From JALZDI01 sp965653225 (GTDB lineage: Bacteria > Actinomycetota > Actinomycetes > Propionibacteriales > Nocardioidaceae), in contig CBFGZI010000018.1 in NCBI GenBank assembly GCA_965653225.1, forward strand, positions 1-44,928: 44,928 nt of DNA. Reading direction: 5' to 3'. Under the pieces are notes generated by a model. It saw only the letters and a program-made list of their open reading frames with translations, was not told the origin of the DNA and did no database searches. The number at the start of each line of letters is the position of its first letter. Position 1 is the first letter of the stretch. Positions 15,757-23,378 of the stretch are shown piece after piece. The position numbers and the translations under genes were made by a program.

Positions 15757-17459
15757 CCAGGGTCGCGCACGTCGCGGTCACCGCGGCCGGCGCCGAGCAC
15801 GCCCGGCGGCTCAGCGAACGGCTCGGGGGAGACCTGCTGCCCGGGACGGCCGCGGAGGCGCTGCGCGCCGGCTGGGAAAAGTACGACGCCCTGGTGTGCC
15901 ACCTCGCCGTCGGTGCGGTGACGCGGCTGGTCGCTCCACTGCTGGGCGACAAGCGACACGACCCGGCGGTGGTCTGCGTCGACGAGGCCGCCCGCTACGT
16001 CGTACCCCTCCTCGGTGGCCATGCCGGCGGCGGCAACGCTCTCGCCGAACAGGTCGCCGATGTCCTCGGGGCCACCGCCGTGGTCACCACCGCCAGCGAC
16101 GCCACCGGGCTGCCCGGGCTCGACGACCTCCGCTGGCCCTGCACCGGCGACGTCGCCGCCGTAACCCGGGCGCTGCTGGACGGCGAGCCGGTAGCGCTGC
16201 GCGCCGAGCAGACCTGGCCGCTGCCGGCGCTTCCGGCCCACGTGGTCAGGGACGTCGGAGCTTCTTCCTCCGGGAACCCGGTGGCGACCATCATCGTCAG
16301 CGACCGCATCGAGCCGACTCCGGCCGAGAGCCCGCAAGGGCCCTCGGTGCTGCTACGCCCACCGAGCCTGGTCGTCGGCGTCGGCGCCTCGCGAGAGGCG
16401 CCGACGGACGAGGTCCGCGAGCTGGTGGAGGCGAGCCTCGGGGAGGCGGGGCTGTCCCGGGAGAGCGTCGCCGCCGTGGCCACTGTGGACCTCAAGGCGG
16501 ACGAGCAGGCGCTGCTCGACCTGGCGGCCGAGCTCGACGTGCCGCTCAGCGTCTTCCCCGCCGCCGAGCTGGCCCCCCAGCCGGTGCCCAACCCCAGCCG
16601 GACGGTCGACGCCGAGGTCGGCACACCGAGCGTGGCGGAGGCCGCGGTGCTGGCGCGCGGCGCGAACCTGCTGGTCGAGAAACGCAAGTCCGCGCACGCC
16701 ACCGTCGCGGTCGGGCGGCTGCGGCCTCGCGGCCGGCTGAGCATCGTGGGCATCGGCCCGGGCGCACGCGACCTGCTCACCCCGCGCGCACACGCGGCGA
16801 TCCGGCGCTCCTCGGTGGTGGTCGGCCTCGACCAGTACGTCGAGCAGGTGCGCGACCTGCTGCGTCCCGGCACCCGGGTGCTCGCCTCCGGGCTCGGCGC
16901 GGAGGAGGAGCGCGCGCGGACCGCCCTGGAGCAGGCACGCCAGGGGCATGCGGTCGCCCTGGTGTGCTCCGGCGACGCCGGGCTGTACGCGATGGCCAGC
17001 CCGACTCTCGAGCTCGGCGCCGGGGGAGTGGACGTCGAGGTCGTTCCCGGGGTCACCGCCGCCCTCGCGGCCGCGGCGCTGGTCGGAGCCCCGCTCGGGC
17101 ACGACCACGCACTCGTGTCGCTGTCGGACCTGCACACGCCGTGGCCCGCCATCGAGCACCGCCTGCAGGCCCTGGCGGAGGCGGACCTGGTGGTCGCGCT
17201 CTACAACCCGCGCAGCCGGCAGCGCACCTGGCAGCTGCCCAAGGCGCTGGGCATCCTCGGCGCCCACCGACCGCCCGGCACCCCCGTCGCGGTCGTCACC
17301 GACGCCACCCGCGGGTCGGAGCAGGTGCTGGTGACCACCCTCGCCGACCTCGACCCCGAGAGCGTGACCATGCGCTCGGTCGTGCTGGTCGGCGCGTCCA
17401 GCACGCAGGTGGTCGACGGCCACGTCGTCACCCCGAGGGGGTACCGATGGCTGGGCTGA
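15753..17459 (+). CDS. CbiG-CobJ fusion: cobalt-precorrin-5A hydrolase / precorrin-3B C17-methyltransferase
   Basis: The 568-residue protein combines two enzymes of successive steps. Residues 1 to about 315 are CbiG-like: an N-terminal domain (AHVAVTAAGAEHARRLSERL, VPLLGGHAGGGNALAEQVAD) and the C-terminal CbiG domain (VVGVGASREAPTDEV, LKADEQALLDLAAEL). Residues from about 328 on are a CobJ/CbiH methylase (LSIVGIGPGARDLLTPRAH, LVCSGDAGLYAMASPTLE, VVPGVTAALAAAALVGAPL). In the anaerobic pathway CbiH methylates C17 with ring contraction, and CbiG opens the lactone and releases acetaldehyde. The fusion removes the need for the oxygenase CobG, which is absent here. The ATG overlaps the cobL stop. 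Confidence 0.9.
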   Translation: MTRVAHVAVTAAGAEHARRLSERLGGDLLPGTAAEALRAGWEKYDALVCHLAVGAVTRLVAPLLGDKRHDPAVVCVDEAARYVVPLLGGHAGGGNALAEQVADVLGATAVVTTASDATGLPGLDDLRWPCTGDVAAVTRALLDGEPVALRAEQTWPLPALPAHVVRDVGASSSGNPVATIIVSDRIEPTPAESPQGPSVLLRPPSLVVGVGASREAPTDEVRELVEASLGEAGLSRESVAAVATVDLKADEQALLDLAAELDVPLSVFPAAELAPQPVPNPSRTVDAEVGTPSVAEAAVLARGANLLVEKRKSAHATVAVGRLRPRGRLSIVGIGPGARDLLTPRAHAAIRRSSVVVGLDQYVEQVRDLLRPGTRVLASGLGAEEERARTALEQARQGHAVALVCSGDAGLYAMASPTLELGAGGVDVEVVPGVTAALAAAALVGAPLGHDHALVSLSDLHTPWPAIEHRLQALAEADLVVALYNPRSRQRTWQLPKALGILGAHRPPGTPVAVVTDATRGSEQVLVTTLADLDPESVTMRSVVLVGASSTQVVDGHVVTPRGYRWLG

Positions 17460-17674
17460 TCCCTCCTCGCGCCGACACTCCGCAAAGCCCCCGGCCGCTT
17501 CCGGTGATCGACGGCTGTCAGGGCTGCGGCGCCTGCCTGCTGACCTGTCCCGAGACCGCCATCCGCCCGCACGGCGGCTCGCTGCTCGTGCTCGACGACC
17601 GCTGCACCGGCTGCGGCGAGTGCCTCGAGGTCTGCCCGGTGGACGCCATCTCGTGGAGGGACGGAGCCGCATGA
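17447..17674 (+). CDS. 2[4Fe-4S] ferredoxin within the B12 operon
   Basis: The 75-residue protein carries two complete cluster motifs, Cys 24/27/30/34 (CQGCGACLLTCP) and Cys 53/56/59/63 (CTGCGECLEVCP), as in bacterial-type 2[4Fe-4S] ferredoxins. It overlaps the 3' end of cbiG-cobJ by 13 bases and hands over to cobH with ATGA, so it is embedded in and co-translated with corrin-ring enzymes. It could supply electrons for a reductive step such as precorrin-6A reduction or cobalt reduction; no such partner is shown by the sequence. The start could also be further downstream, but all cysteines remain. Confidence 0.88.
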   Translation: MAGLIPPRADTPQSPRPLPVIDGCQGCGACLLTCPETAIRPHGGSLLVLDDRCTGCGECLEVCPVDAISWRDGAA

Positions 17675-18267
17675 GTGTCCGCGAGGTGCACCCGATCGAG
17701 GCCGAGTCCTACCGCATCCTGCGCTCGCGCGTGGACACCAGCGCCCTCCCGCCGCATACGCGCGACGTGGTGGAGCGGGTGGTGCACACCAGCGCCGACC
17801 TGGCGTACGCGGACGACCTGGTCTGCCGCGAGCAGGACCTGGGGCGCGCGGCGTCGCTGCTGCGCGACGACGTGCCGGTCGTCGTCGACGCGGAGATGGT
17901 CGCGGCCGGCATCACCGGCTACGAAACCCGCTGCTACGTCCGGCACCGGCGTACACGCGAGCTGGCCGCGTCGGCGGGCTGCACCCGCTCCGCGGCGTCG
18001 GTGCGCGTCGCCCTCGCCGAGGTGCCCGCGGACGCGATCTGGGTGGTGGGCAACGCCCCCACCTTCCTGTTCGAGCTGCTCGACCTCGCCGACAGGATCC
18101 GGCCCGCGCTCGTCGTCGGCCTGCCGGTCGGGTTCGTCGGCGCAGTCGAGGCCAAGGCCGCGCTGCGCGAGAGCGGCCTGCCCAGTGTCTCCAACCGCAC
18201 CGAGAAGGGCGGCAGCGCTGTCGCGGCCGCCACCGTCAACGCACTGCTGTACGGGAGCCCGATCTGA
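17671..18267 (+). CDS. cobH: Precorrin-8X methylmutase
   Basis: The 198-residue protein is a standard CobH/CbiC: HPIEAESYRILRSRVD at the N terminus, VVERVVHTSADLAYADDL near 33, VVVDAEMVAAGI, TRSAASVRVAL, and GNAPTFLFELLDL plus GLPVGFVGAVEAKAALRES near the C terminus. His in VHTSAD is the conserved catalytic residue. It moves the methyl group from C11 to C12, giving (hydrogeno)cobyrinic acid. A longer frame starts at 17620, but the ATG at 17671 overlaps the ferredoxin stop and gives the family length. Confidence 0.93.
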   Translation: MSVREVHPIEAESYRILRSRVDTSALPPHTRDVVERVVHTSADLAYADDLVCREQDLGRAASLLRDDVPVVVDAEMVAAGITGYETRCYVRHRRTRELAASAGCTRSAASVRVALAEVPADAIWVVGNAPTFLFELLDLADRIRPALVVGLPVGFVGAVEAKAALRESGLPSVSNRTEKGGSAVAAATVNALLYGSPI

Positions 18268-19175
18268 TGACGACACCCTTGCTGCTGGTCGGACACGGCA
18301 CCCGCGACGCCGCCGGTGTCGCCGCCTACCTCGACTTCGTCGGGCGCGTAGAGGCGACGCTGCGGTCCCGTGACGTCGGGGTCTCCGGCGGCTTCATCGA
18401 GCTGTCCGCGCCGCCGCTGAAGGACGCGGTCGAGGGCCTCGTCGACGCCGGACACCGGCACCTCGCGGCGGTGCCCTTGGTGCTGGTCTCGGCCGGCCAC
18501 GCGAAGGGCGACATCCCCGGCGCCATGCAACGCGAGCAGTCCCGCCACGCCGGCCTCACCTACGCCTACGGCCGTCCGCTCGGCCCGCACCCGCTGCTGC
18601 TGGACACGCTGGCCGCGCGGGCCGACGAGGCCCTCGACGGCGAGCCGCGCGAAGGGACCGCGGTGGTGCTGGTGGGGCGCGGCTCCACCGACCCCGACGC
18701 CAACGCCGAGGTGCACAAGGTGGCGCGGCTGCTGTGGGAGGGCCGCGGCTACGACTTCGTCGAGACCGCGTTCGTGTCGCTTGCCTGGCCCAGCGTCTCG
18801 GAGGCGCTGGAGCGTGCTCGCCGGCTGGGAGCCCGTCGGGTCGTGGTCGCGCCGTACTTCCTGTTCCCCGGCGTGCTCCCGGACCGCGTCGCGCACCAGG
18901 CCGCCGAGTACGCAGAGGAACACCCCGGTCTCGACGTGCGGACCGCCGCGGTGATCGGCGACTGCGACGCCCTCGCGCTGGTGGTCGCCGAGCGCTACGA
19001 GGAGGCTCTGGCCGGGGACATCAGGATGAACTGCGACACCTGCGTCTACCGGATCGAGATGCCCGGACACGAGCACCGGGTCGGCCAGCCGCAGCGACCG
19101 CACCACCACCCCGACGACCCGGCTCATGGCCCAGAACACTCAGAACACGACCACGCGCACGTACATGCCCACTGA
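18267..19175 (+). CDS. cbiX: Sirohydrochlorin cobaltochelatase, long CbiX with Cys and His-rich tail
   Basis: CbiX inserts cobalt into sirohydrochlorin without ATP. The 302-residue protein has two chelatase-like halves: LLLVGHGTRDAAG at the start with its metal-binding His, LVLVSAGHAKGDIPGAM, then VVLVGRGSTDPDANAE and VVAPYFLFPGVLPDRV in the second half. A C-terminal extension holds a CDTC pair (MNCDTCVYRIEM, about residue 255) and a tail with about 13 His in the last 37 residues, which should bind metal. The C-terminal half lacks the first His (GRGS for GHGS), so activity probably resides in the N-terminal half. It starts inside the cobH stop (TGATG). Confidence 0.92.
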   Translation: MTTPLLLVGHGTRDAAGVAAYLDFVGRVEATLRSRDVGVSGGFIELSAPPLKDAVEGLVDAGHRHLAAVPLVLVSAGHAKGDIPGAMQREQSRHAGLTYAYGRPLGPHPLLLDTLAARADEALDGEPREGTAVVLVGRGSTDPDANAEVHKVARLLWEGRGYDFVETAFVSLAWPSVSEALERARRLGARRVVVAPYFLFPGVLPDRVAHQAAEYAEEHPGLDVRTAAVIGDCDALALVVAERYEEALAGDIRMNCDTCVYRIEMPGHEHRVGQPQRPHHHPDDPAHGPEHSEHDHAHVHAH

Positions 19176-20220
19176 CACCAGGGCGGCCGCGCTACGTCAC
19201 CACGGCGACCAGGAGGTCGGCGCCGGGTTGGTCGACCTGGCGGTCAACGTGCGTACCACGAGTCCACCCGACTGGCTATGTAAGCGTCTGATCGACGAGA
19301 TTGACCGGCTGGGAAGCTACCCGGACCCCCGCGCCGCGACGGAGGCGGTGGCCCGTCGTCACGGGCGAGACTCTCGCGAGGTGCTGGTGACCCACGGGGC
19401 AGCCGAGGCGTTCGTCCTGCTCGCGCGGGCGCTGCGCCCGCGTCGCCCGGTCGTGGTGCATCCGCAGTTCACCGAACCGGAGATGGCGCTGAGCGACGTC
19501 GGCTGCGCCGTCGACCGGGTGGTGCTGCCGCCGCCGTTCGAGCTGGCCGACGCACATGTGCGCGGCGACGCCGACATGGTCGTCGTCGGCAACCCGACCA
19601 ACCCCACCTCACGTCTGCACCCGGCCGCGGCGATCCGTGCGCTGGCCCGCCCAGGCCGCACACTGGTCGTCGACGAGGCGTTCATGGACGCCGTTCCCGG
19701 CGAGACGGAGTCCCTGGCCGCGGCCCGCGACGTACCCGGTCTGGTGGTGGTCCGCAGCCTGACCAAACAGTTCGGCCTCGCGGGCCTGCGGGCTGGCTAC
19801 CTGCTCGCCGCGCCCGACCTGGTCGAGTCGCTGCAGCACGGCCGCCCGCTGTGGCCGGTGTCCTCGCTGGCCCTGGCGGCCACCGAGGCATGCGTGACCG
19901 ACACCGCGACTAGGCACAGCAGACGCTGGGCAGAGCAGGCGAGTCGGGCGCGCGAGCGTCTCGTCGCGCTGCTGCGCGAGGTGCCGGGCGTCGAGGTGCT
20001 GGGACCCGCCGCCGCGCCGTTCCTGCTGCTGCGGGTGCGCGGCGGCGGCAACGTCCGGCATGGGCTGCGCGCCCAGGGCTTCGCGGTACGGCGGTGCGAC
20101 ACCTTTCCCGGCCTCGGTCCGGACTGGATTCGTGTCGCCGTACGTGACGAAGCCACCGGCGCGCGGTTCGTACAGGCTCTGACAGAGAGCCTGCACGGGG
20201 GAGCGGGTCAGTGCTGGTAG
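19165..20220 (+). CDS. cobC: Threonine-phosphate decarboxylase-like PLP aminotransferase (CobC/CobD type)
   Basis: This fold-type I PLP enzyme resembles histidinol-phosphate aminotransferase and L-threonine-phosphate decarboxylase, which makes the aminopropanol phosphate of the nucleotide loop. Features are NPTNPTSRLHP, TLVVDEAFMD with the PLP Asp, SLTKQFGLAGLRAGY with PLP Lys near residue 201, and the C-terminal WIRVAVRD arginine. The operon context favours the B12 role over histidine synthesis. The start is uncertain: ATG 19165 overlaps the cbiX stop by 11 bases, while ATG 19126 would overlap by 50, and neither has a clear ribosome site. Its 3' end overlaps the convergent PEBP gene by 13 bp. 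Confidence 0.85.
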   Translation: MPTDTRAAALRHHGDQEVGAGLVDLAVNVRTTSPPDWLCKRLIDEIDRLGSYPDPRAATEAVARRHGRDSREVLVTHGAAEAFVLLARALRPRRPVVVHPQFTEPEMALSDVGCAVDRVVLPPPFELADAHVRGDADMVVVGNPTNPTSRLHPAAAIRALARPGRTLVVDEAFMDAVPGETESLAAARDVPGLVVVRSLTKQFGLAGLRAGYLLAAPDLVESLQHGRPLWPVSSLALAATEACVTDTATRHSRRWAEQASRARERLVALLREVPGVEVLGPAAAPFLLLRVRGGGNVRHGLRAQGFAVRRCDTFPGLGPDWIRVAVRDEATGARFVQALTESLHGGAGQCW

Positions 20221-20738
20221 GTGCCGACCAGGATGGCGCGTCCGAGCGCCTTGAACGCGAGGTTGAACGACGTGAACGCGAACGAGGCGCTCGAGTCCAC
20301 CCCGAGGGACTCCTCGCCGACGGCGTGCACGACGAAGTAGTACCGGTGCACGTGGTCGCCCTCGGGCGGAGCGGCACCCATGAACCCGTGCGCGCCGCCG
20401 TCGTTGCGCAGCTGGAAGGCACCCTTCGGCAGCTTCGACCCGTCCTCGCTGCCGGCGCCGGCGGGCAGCTCGGTCACCGAGGCCGGGATGTCCACCACAC
20501 CCCAGTGCCAGAAGCCGGACGGCGTCGGCGCGTCCGGGTCGAAGCACGTCACCACGAAGCTCTTCGTGCCCTCGGGTGCACCCGACCACGACAGCTGCGG
20601 CGAGGTGTTGCCCTTGCTCGCGACCTGCGCGTCGGGGAGCGGCTTGCCTTCCTGCACCTCGTCGCTGCGCAGATCGAAGGTCGGCAGCTTGGGGAGCAGC
20701 TCGTACGGGTCCGGCGCGACCGGTCGGTCCAGGCTCAT
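20208..20738 (-). CDS. YbhB/YbcL-family PEBP (Raf-kinase-inhibitor-like) protein
   Basis: The 176-residue protein has the conserved PEBP ligand-pocket motifs: SPQLSWSGAPEGTKSFVVTCFDPDAPTPSG with the DPDAP loop near 69 and HWGVVDIPA just after, then GFMGAAPPEGDHVHRYYFVVHAV with the Gly-x-Pro and His-x-Tyr elements. Bacterial family members are soluble and of uncertain function. It converges on cobC and diverges from cobT. Confidence 0.9.
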   Translation of the reverse strand: MSLDRPVAPDPYELLPKLPTFDLRSDEVQEGKPLPDAQVASKGNTSPQLSWSGAPEGTKSFVVTCFDPDAPTPSGFWHWGVVDIPASVTELPAGAGSEDGSKLPKGAFQLRNDGGAHGFMGAAPPEGDHVHRYYFVVHAVGEESLGVDSSASFAFTSFNLAFKALGRAILVGTYQH

Positions 20739-20801
20739 GCGTCCTCCAAGGTCGATGTGGTTCTTGCGGGCGAACCTACCCGTTGCTCACGTAACGACGC
20801 A

Positions 20802-20965
20802 GGGGGGCAGTCTCGGGTGACCGCCGGCTTACCCGGTGGTCGTGGGTGGTCGCGTCGTGAGCAGTGCACGTGGTTTCAACCCCAGCCGCCCCGGACAAGC
20901 CGGTCCAGACCCTGGGACCGCCCGAGCCCCCACTGATCCTCGCCTACCTTGGTGTTGGCCAAGGT
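20802..20965 (+). promoter_or_regulatory. Possibly structured leader or promoter region of cobT
   Basis: The 264-bp gap before cobT contains a long-range pairing: GGGGG (20803-20807) with CCCCC (20927-20931) and CTCGGG (20812-20817) with CCCGAG (20921-20926), with a 4-base bulge. Inside it are two hairpins, CCGCCGG/CCGGTGG (20821-20839) and CGGTCC/GGACCG (20901-20920). A separate hairpin ACCTTGG/CCAAGGT (20946-20965) follows 37 bp before the start codon. No B12 box is present, so this is not a normal cobalamin riboswitch. Transcription through the region is not shown; TACCTT at 20945 could be a -10 element, which would put the fold upstream of the transcript. Confidence 0.35.
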
Positions 20966-21002
20966 GCGACGTCCCGCTGACGCCCTCCTCGGAAAGGTAC
21001 TG

Positions 21003-22070
21003 ATGAACCTGTTGCAACACACGATCGACGCGGTCGAGCCCGCCGACGCCGAGGCCGTCTCGGCGGCCCGACAGCGCCAGGACCAGCTCACCAAACCGCG
21101 CGGCGCGCTCGGTGCGCTGGAGGAGGTGTCGGTAAGGCTGGCCGGGATCAGCGGCGAGTGCCCGCCGCCCATGCCCGAGCCGGCGGCGGTCGCGGTGTTC
21201 GCCGCCGACCACGGGGTGCACGCCCAGGGCGTGACGCCGTGGCCGCAGGAGGTCACCGCGCAGATGGTGGCCAACTTCCTCGACGGTGGTGCGGCGGTCA
21301 ACGTGCTGGCCCGTCAGACCGGCGCCGAGGTGATGGTGGTCGACGTCGGGGTGGCCGCGGACCTTCCCGAGGCACCGGGACTGCTGTCCCGCAAGGTACG
21401 CAACGGGACCCGCGACCTGGCCGTCGAGCCCGCCATGACCCGCGACGAGGCCGCGCAGGCCGTCGAGACGGGGATCGACGTCGCCCGCGACCTGGTCGCC
21501 GACGGGCACCGCTGTCTGCTGGTGGGCGACATGGGGATCGCGAACACCACCGCGTCGGCCGCGCTCGTCGCCGCGTTCACCGGCGCCGCGGTGCCCGACG
21601 TCACCGGCCGGGGCACCGGCGTCGACGACGACGTGCTGCGACGCAAGGTCGAGGTGGTCACGCAGGCGCTGAGGCAGCGGCCCCCGGACCCGCAGGACCC
21701 GTTGGGCACCCTCGCGTCCCTCGGCGGACTGGAACACGCGGCGATCGCCGGGTTCGTGCTCGGCGGCGCGTCGTGCCGCGTGCCGGTCGTCCTCGACGGC
21801 GTGATCGCCGGCGCGGCCGCACTGGTGGCCGCCGCGCTTGCGCCCGCCGCCGTGGACTACTGCATCGCCGGGCACCGCAGTGTCGAGCCCGGGCACGGGG
21901 TGGCCCTGGCCAGCCTCGACCTCCGGCCGCTGGTCGACCTCGACCTGCGGCTGGGCGAGGGCTCGGGGGCGGTGCTCGCGCTGCCGCTGGTACAGGCGGC
22001 CGCCCGCGTCCTGCGCGAGATGGCCACGTTCGACTCGGCGGGAGTCACCGACAAGGACGAGCACACGTGA
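21003..22070 (+). CDS. cobT: Nicotinate-nucleotide--dimethylbenzimidazole phosphoribosyltransferase
   Basis: CobT makes alpha-ribazole phosphate from dimethylbenzimidazole and nicotinate mononucleotide for the lower ligand of B12. The 355-residue protein matches the family length and has RQDQLTKPRGALGALEEVSVRLAG near residue 23, VFAADHGVHAQGVTPWPQEVT near 62, LVGDMGIANTTASAAL near 171, TGRGTGVDDDVLRRK, and DYCIAGHRSVEPGH near 281 preceding the catalytic Glu region. The ATG at 21003 is preferred over an upstream in-frame GTG because AAAGG lies seven bases before it. It overlaps the next gene by four bases. Confidence 0.93.
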   Translation: MNLLQHTIDAVEPADAEAVSAARQRQDQLTKPRGALGALEEVSVRLAGISGECPPPMPEPAAVAVFAADHGVHAQGVTPWPQEVTAQMVANFLDGGAAVNVLARQTGAEVMVVDVGVAADLPEAPGLLSRKVRNGTRDLAVEPAMTRDEAAQAVETGIDVARDLVADGHRCLLVGDMGIANTTASAALVAAFTGAAVPDVTGRGTGVDDDVLRRKVEVVTQALRQRPPDPQDPLGTLASLGGLEHAAIAGFVLGGASCRVPVVLDGVIAGAAALVAAALAPAAVDYCIAGHRSVEPGHGVALASLDLRPLVDLDLRLGEGSGAVLALPLVQAAARVLREMATFDSAGVTDKDEHT

Positions 22071-23356
22071 GCCCCGAGCACCCGCCCTACCCCGCCGGAC
22101 TGTTCCTGCAGGGCCGCCGGGTCGTCATGGTGGGCGGCGGCAACGTCGCCCAGCGCCGTGTTCCCGGCCTGCTGGTGGCGGGCGCCGACGTGCTGGTGGT
22201 GTCGCCGGAGATCCGCCCCGCCCTGGAAGGCATGGTCCGCAACGGCGAGATCCGCTGGCGGCAGGGCCGGTTCGATCCGGCCGACCTCGACGACGCGTGG
22301 TATGTCATCGCCGCGGCCAGCGACAGCGATGCCAACGACCTGGTCAGCAGCGAGGCTGAGCGGCGCCGCATCTTCTGCGTGCGCAGCGACGACGCAGAGC
22401 AGGCGACCGCCTGGACACCGGCGGTCGGGCGGCACGGTGACGACACCATCGCGGTACTCGGCAAGCGCACGCCCCGACGGTCCGCGGCCCTGCGCGACGC
22501 GATGGTCGACGCCCTGCACGACGGCACGATCACCGCGCGCGAGCGGACCGACAGCACCCCGGGTGTCACCCTCGTCGGCGGGGGGCCGGGCGACGTGGAG
22601 CTGCTGACCTCGGCGGCGCGGCAGGCGCTGCACGAGGCCGACGTCGTGGTCGCCGACCGGCTCGCGCCGCGGGCGGTGCTCGACGAGCTGCCCGCGCACG
22701 TGGAGGTCGTCGACGCGGCCAAGCTGCCGCGTGGCCGTGCGGCAGCCCAGGAGGAGATCAACCGGCTGATCGTCGACCGCGCCCGGGCCGGCAAGCGGGT
22801 GGTGCGGTTCAAGGGCGGCGACCCGTTCGTGTTCGGCCGCGGCTTCGAGGAGGCCATCGTGTGCGCCGAGGCCGGCGTGGAATGGCGGGTGGTCCCCGGC
22901 CTGACCAGCGCCATCTCGGTGCCGGCGCTGGCCGGCGTACCCGTCACCCACCGCGGCGTCGCGCACGAGTTCACGGTCGTCTCCGGCCACCTTCCGCCCG
23001 GCCACGCCGACTCCCTGGTCAACTGGCCGGCGCTGGCGTCCCTGCGCGGCACCCTCGTGCTGCTCATGGCCATCGACAACCTCGACGCGATCGCCCGCAC
23101 CCTGGTCGAGAACGGCCGCGCGCCCGACACACCGGTGGCGGTCGTGCAGGAGGGGACGATGCCGGGGGAGCGGACCCTGTTCAGCACGTTGCAGAAGGTC
23201 GCCGACGAGGTGACCCAGCAGGCGATCCGGCCGCCGGCCGTGGTGGTCGTGGGCGGCGTGGTCGGCGTCGCACAGGACGTCGCCCAGAACGTCGCAGACA
23301 ACACCGCCCAGAACACCGCCCAGAGCGTCGCGCCGGACCTCGCCGGCCGGGGCTGA
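22067..23356 (+). CDS. cobA: CysG-like bifunctional precorrin-2 dehydrogenase / uroporphyrinogen-III C-methyltransferase
   Basis: The 429-residue protein has an N-terminal NAD-binding siroheme-synthase domain (GRRVVMVGGGNVAQRRVPGLL, 12-33) that oxidises precorrin-2 to sirohydrochlorin. A SUMT methylase domain begins near 165 (VTLVGGGPGDVELLTSAARQAL, VVRFKGGDPFVFGRGFEEA, VVPGLTSAISVPALAGVPVT). It thus feeds CbiX in the cobalt-early route and may also supply siroheme. The last 30 residues form an odd repetitive tail (VAQ/NTAQ units) from a 12-15-bp DNA repeat at about 23269-23330. It starts with GTG in the cobT stop. The symbol could equally be cysG. Confidence 0.9.
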   Translation: MSPEHPPYPAGLFLQGRRVVMVGGGNVAQRRVPGLLVAGADVLVVSPEIRPALEGMVRNGEIRWRQGRFDPADLDDAWYVIAAASDSDANDLVSSEAERRRIFCVRSDDAEQATAWTPAVGRHGDDTIAVLGKRTPRRSAALRDAMVDALHDGTITARERTDSTPGVTLVGGGPGDVELLTSAARQALHEADVVVADRLAPRAVLDELPAHVEVVDAAKLPRGRAAAQEEINRLIVDRARAGKRVVRFKGGDPFVFGRGFEEAIVCAEAGVEWRVVPGLTSAISVPALAGVPVTHRGVAHEFTVVSGHLPPGHADSLVNWPALASLRGTLVLLMAIDNLDAIARTLVENGRAPDTPVAVVQEGTMPGERTLFSTLQKVADEVTQQAIRPPAVVVVGGVVGVAQDVAQNVADNTAQNTAQSVAPDLAGRG

Positions 23357-23378
23357 GCCCTCCGGGCACGCTCCGACG

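Noticed and set aside
20949..21002. Upstream extension of cobT starting with GTG at 20949
   Set aside because: The extension covers the ACCTTGG/CCAAGGT hairpin and has no ribosome site; the ATG at 21003 has AAAGG and gives the normal CobT length.
20739..21002. Third cobalamin riboswitch before cobT
   Set aside because: Neither the GCCACTG core nor the B12 box is present.
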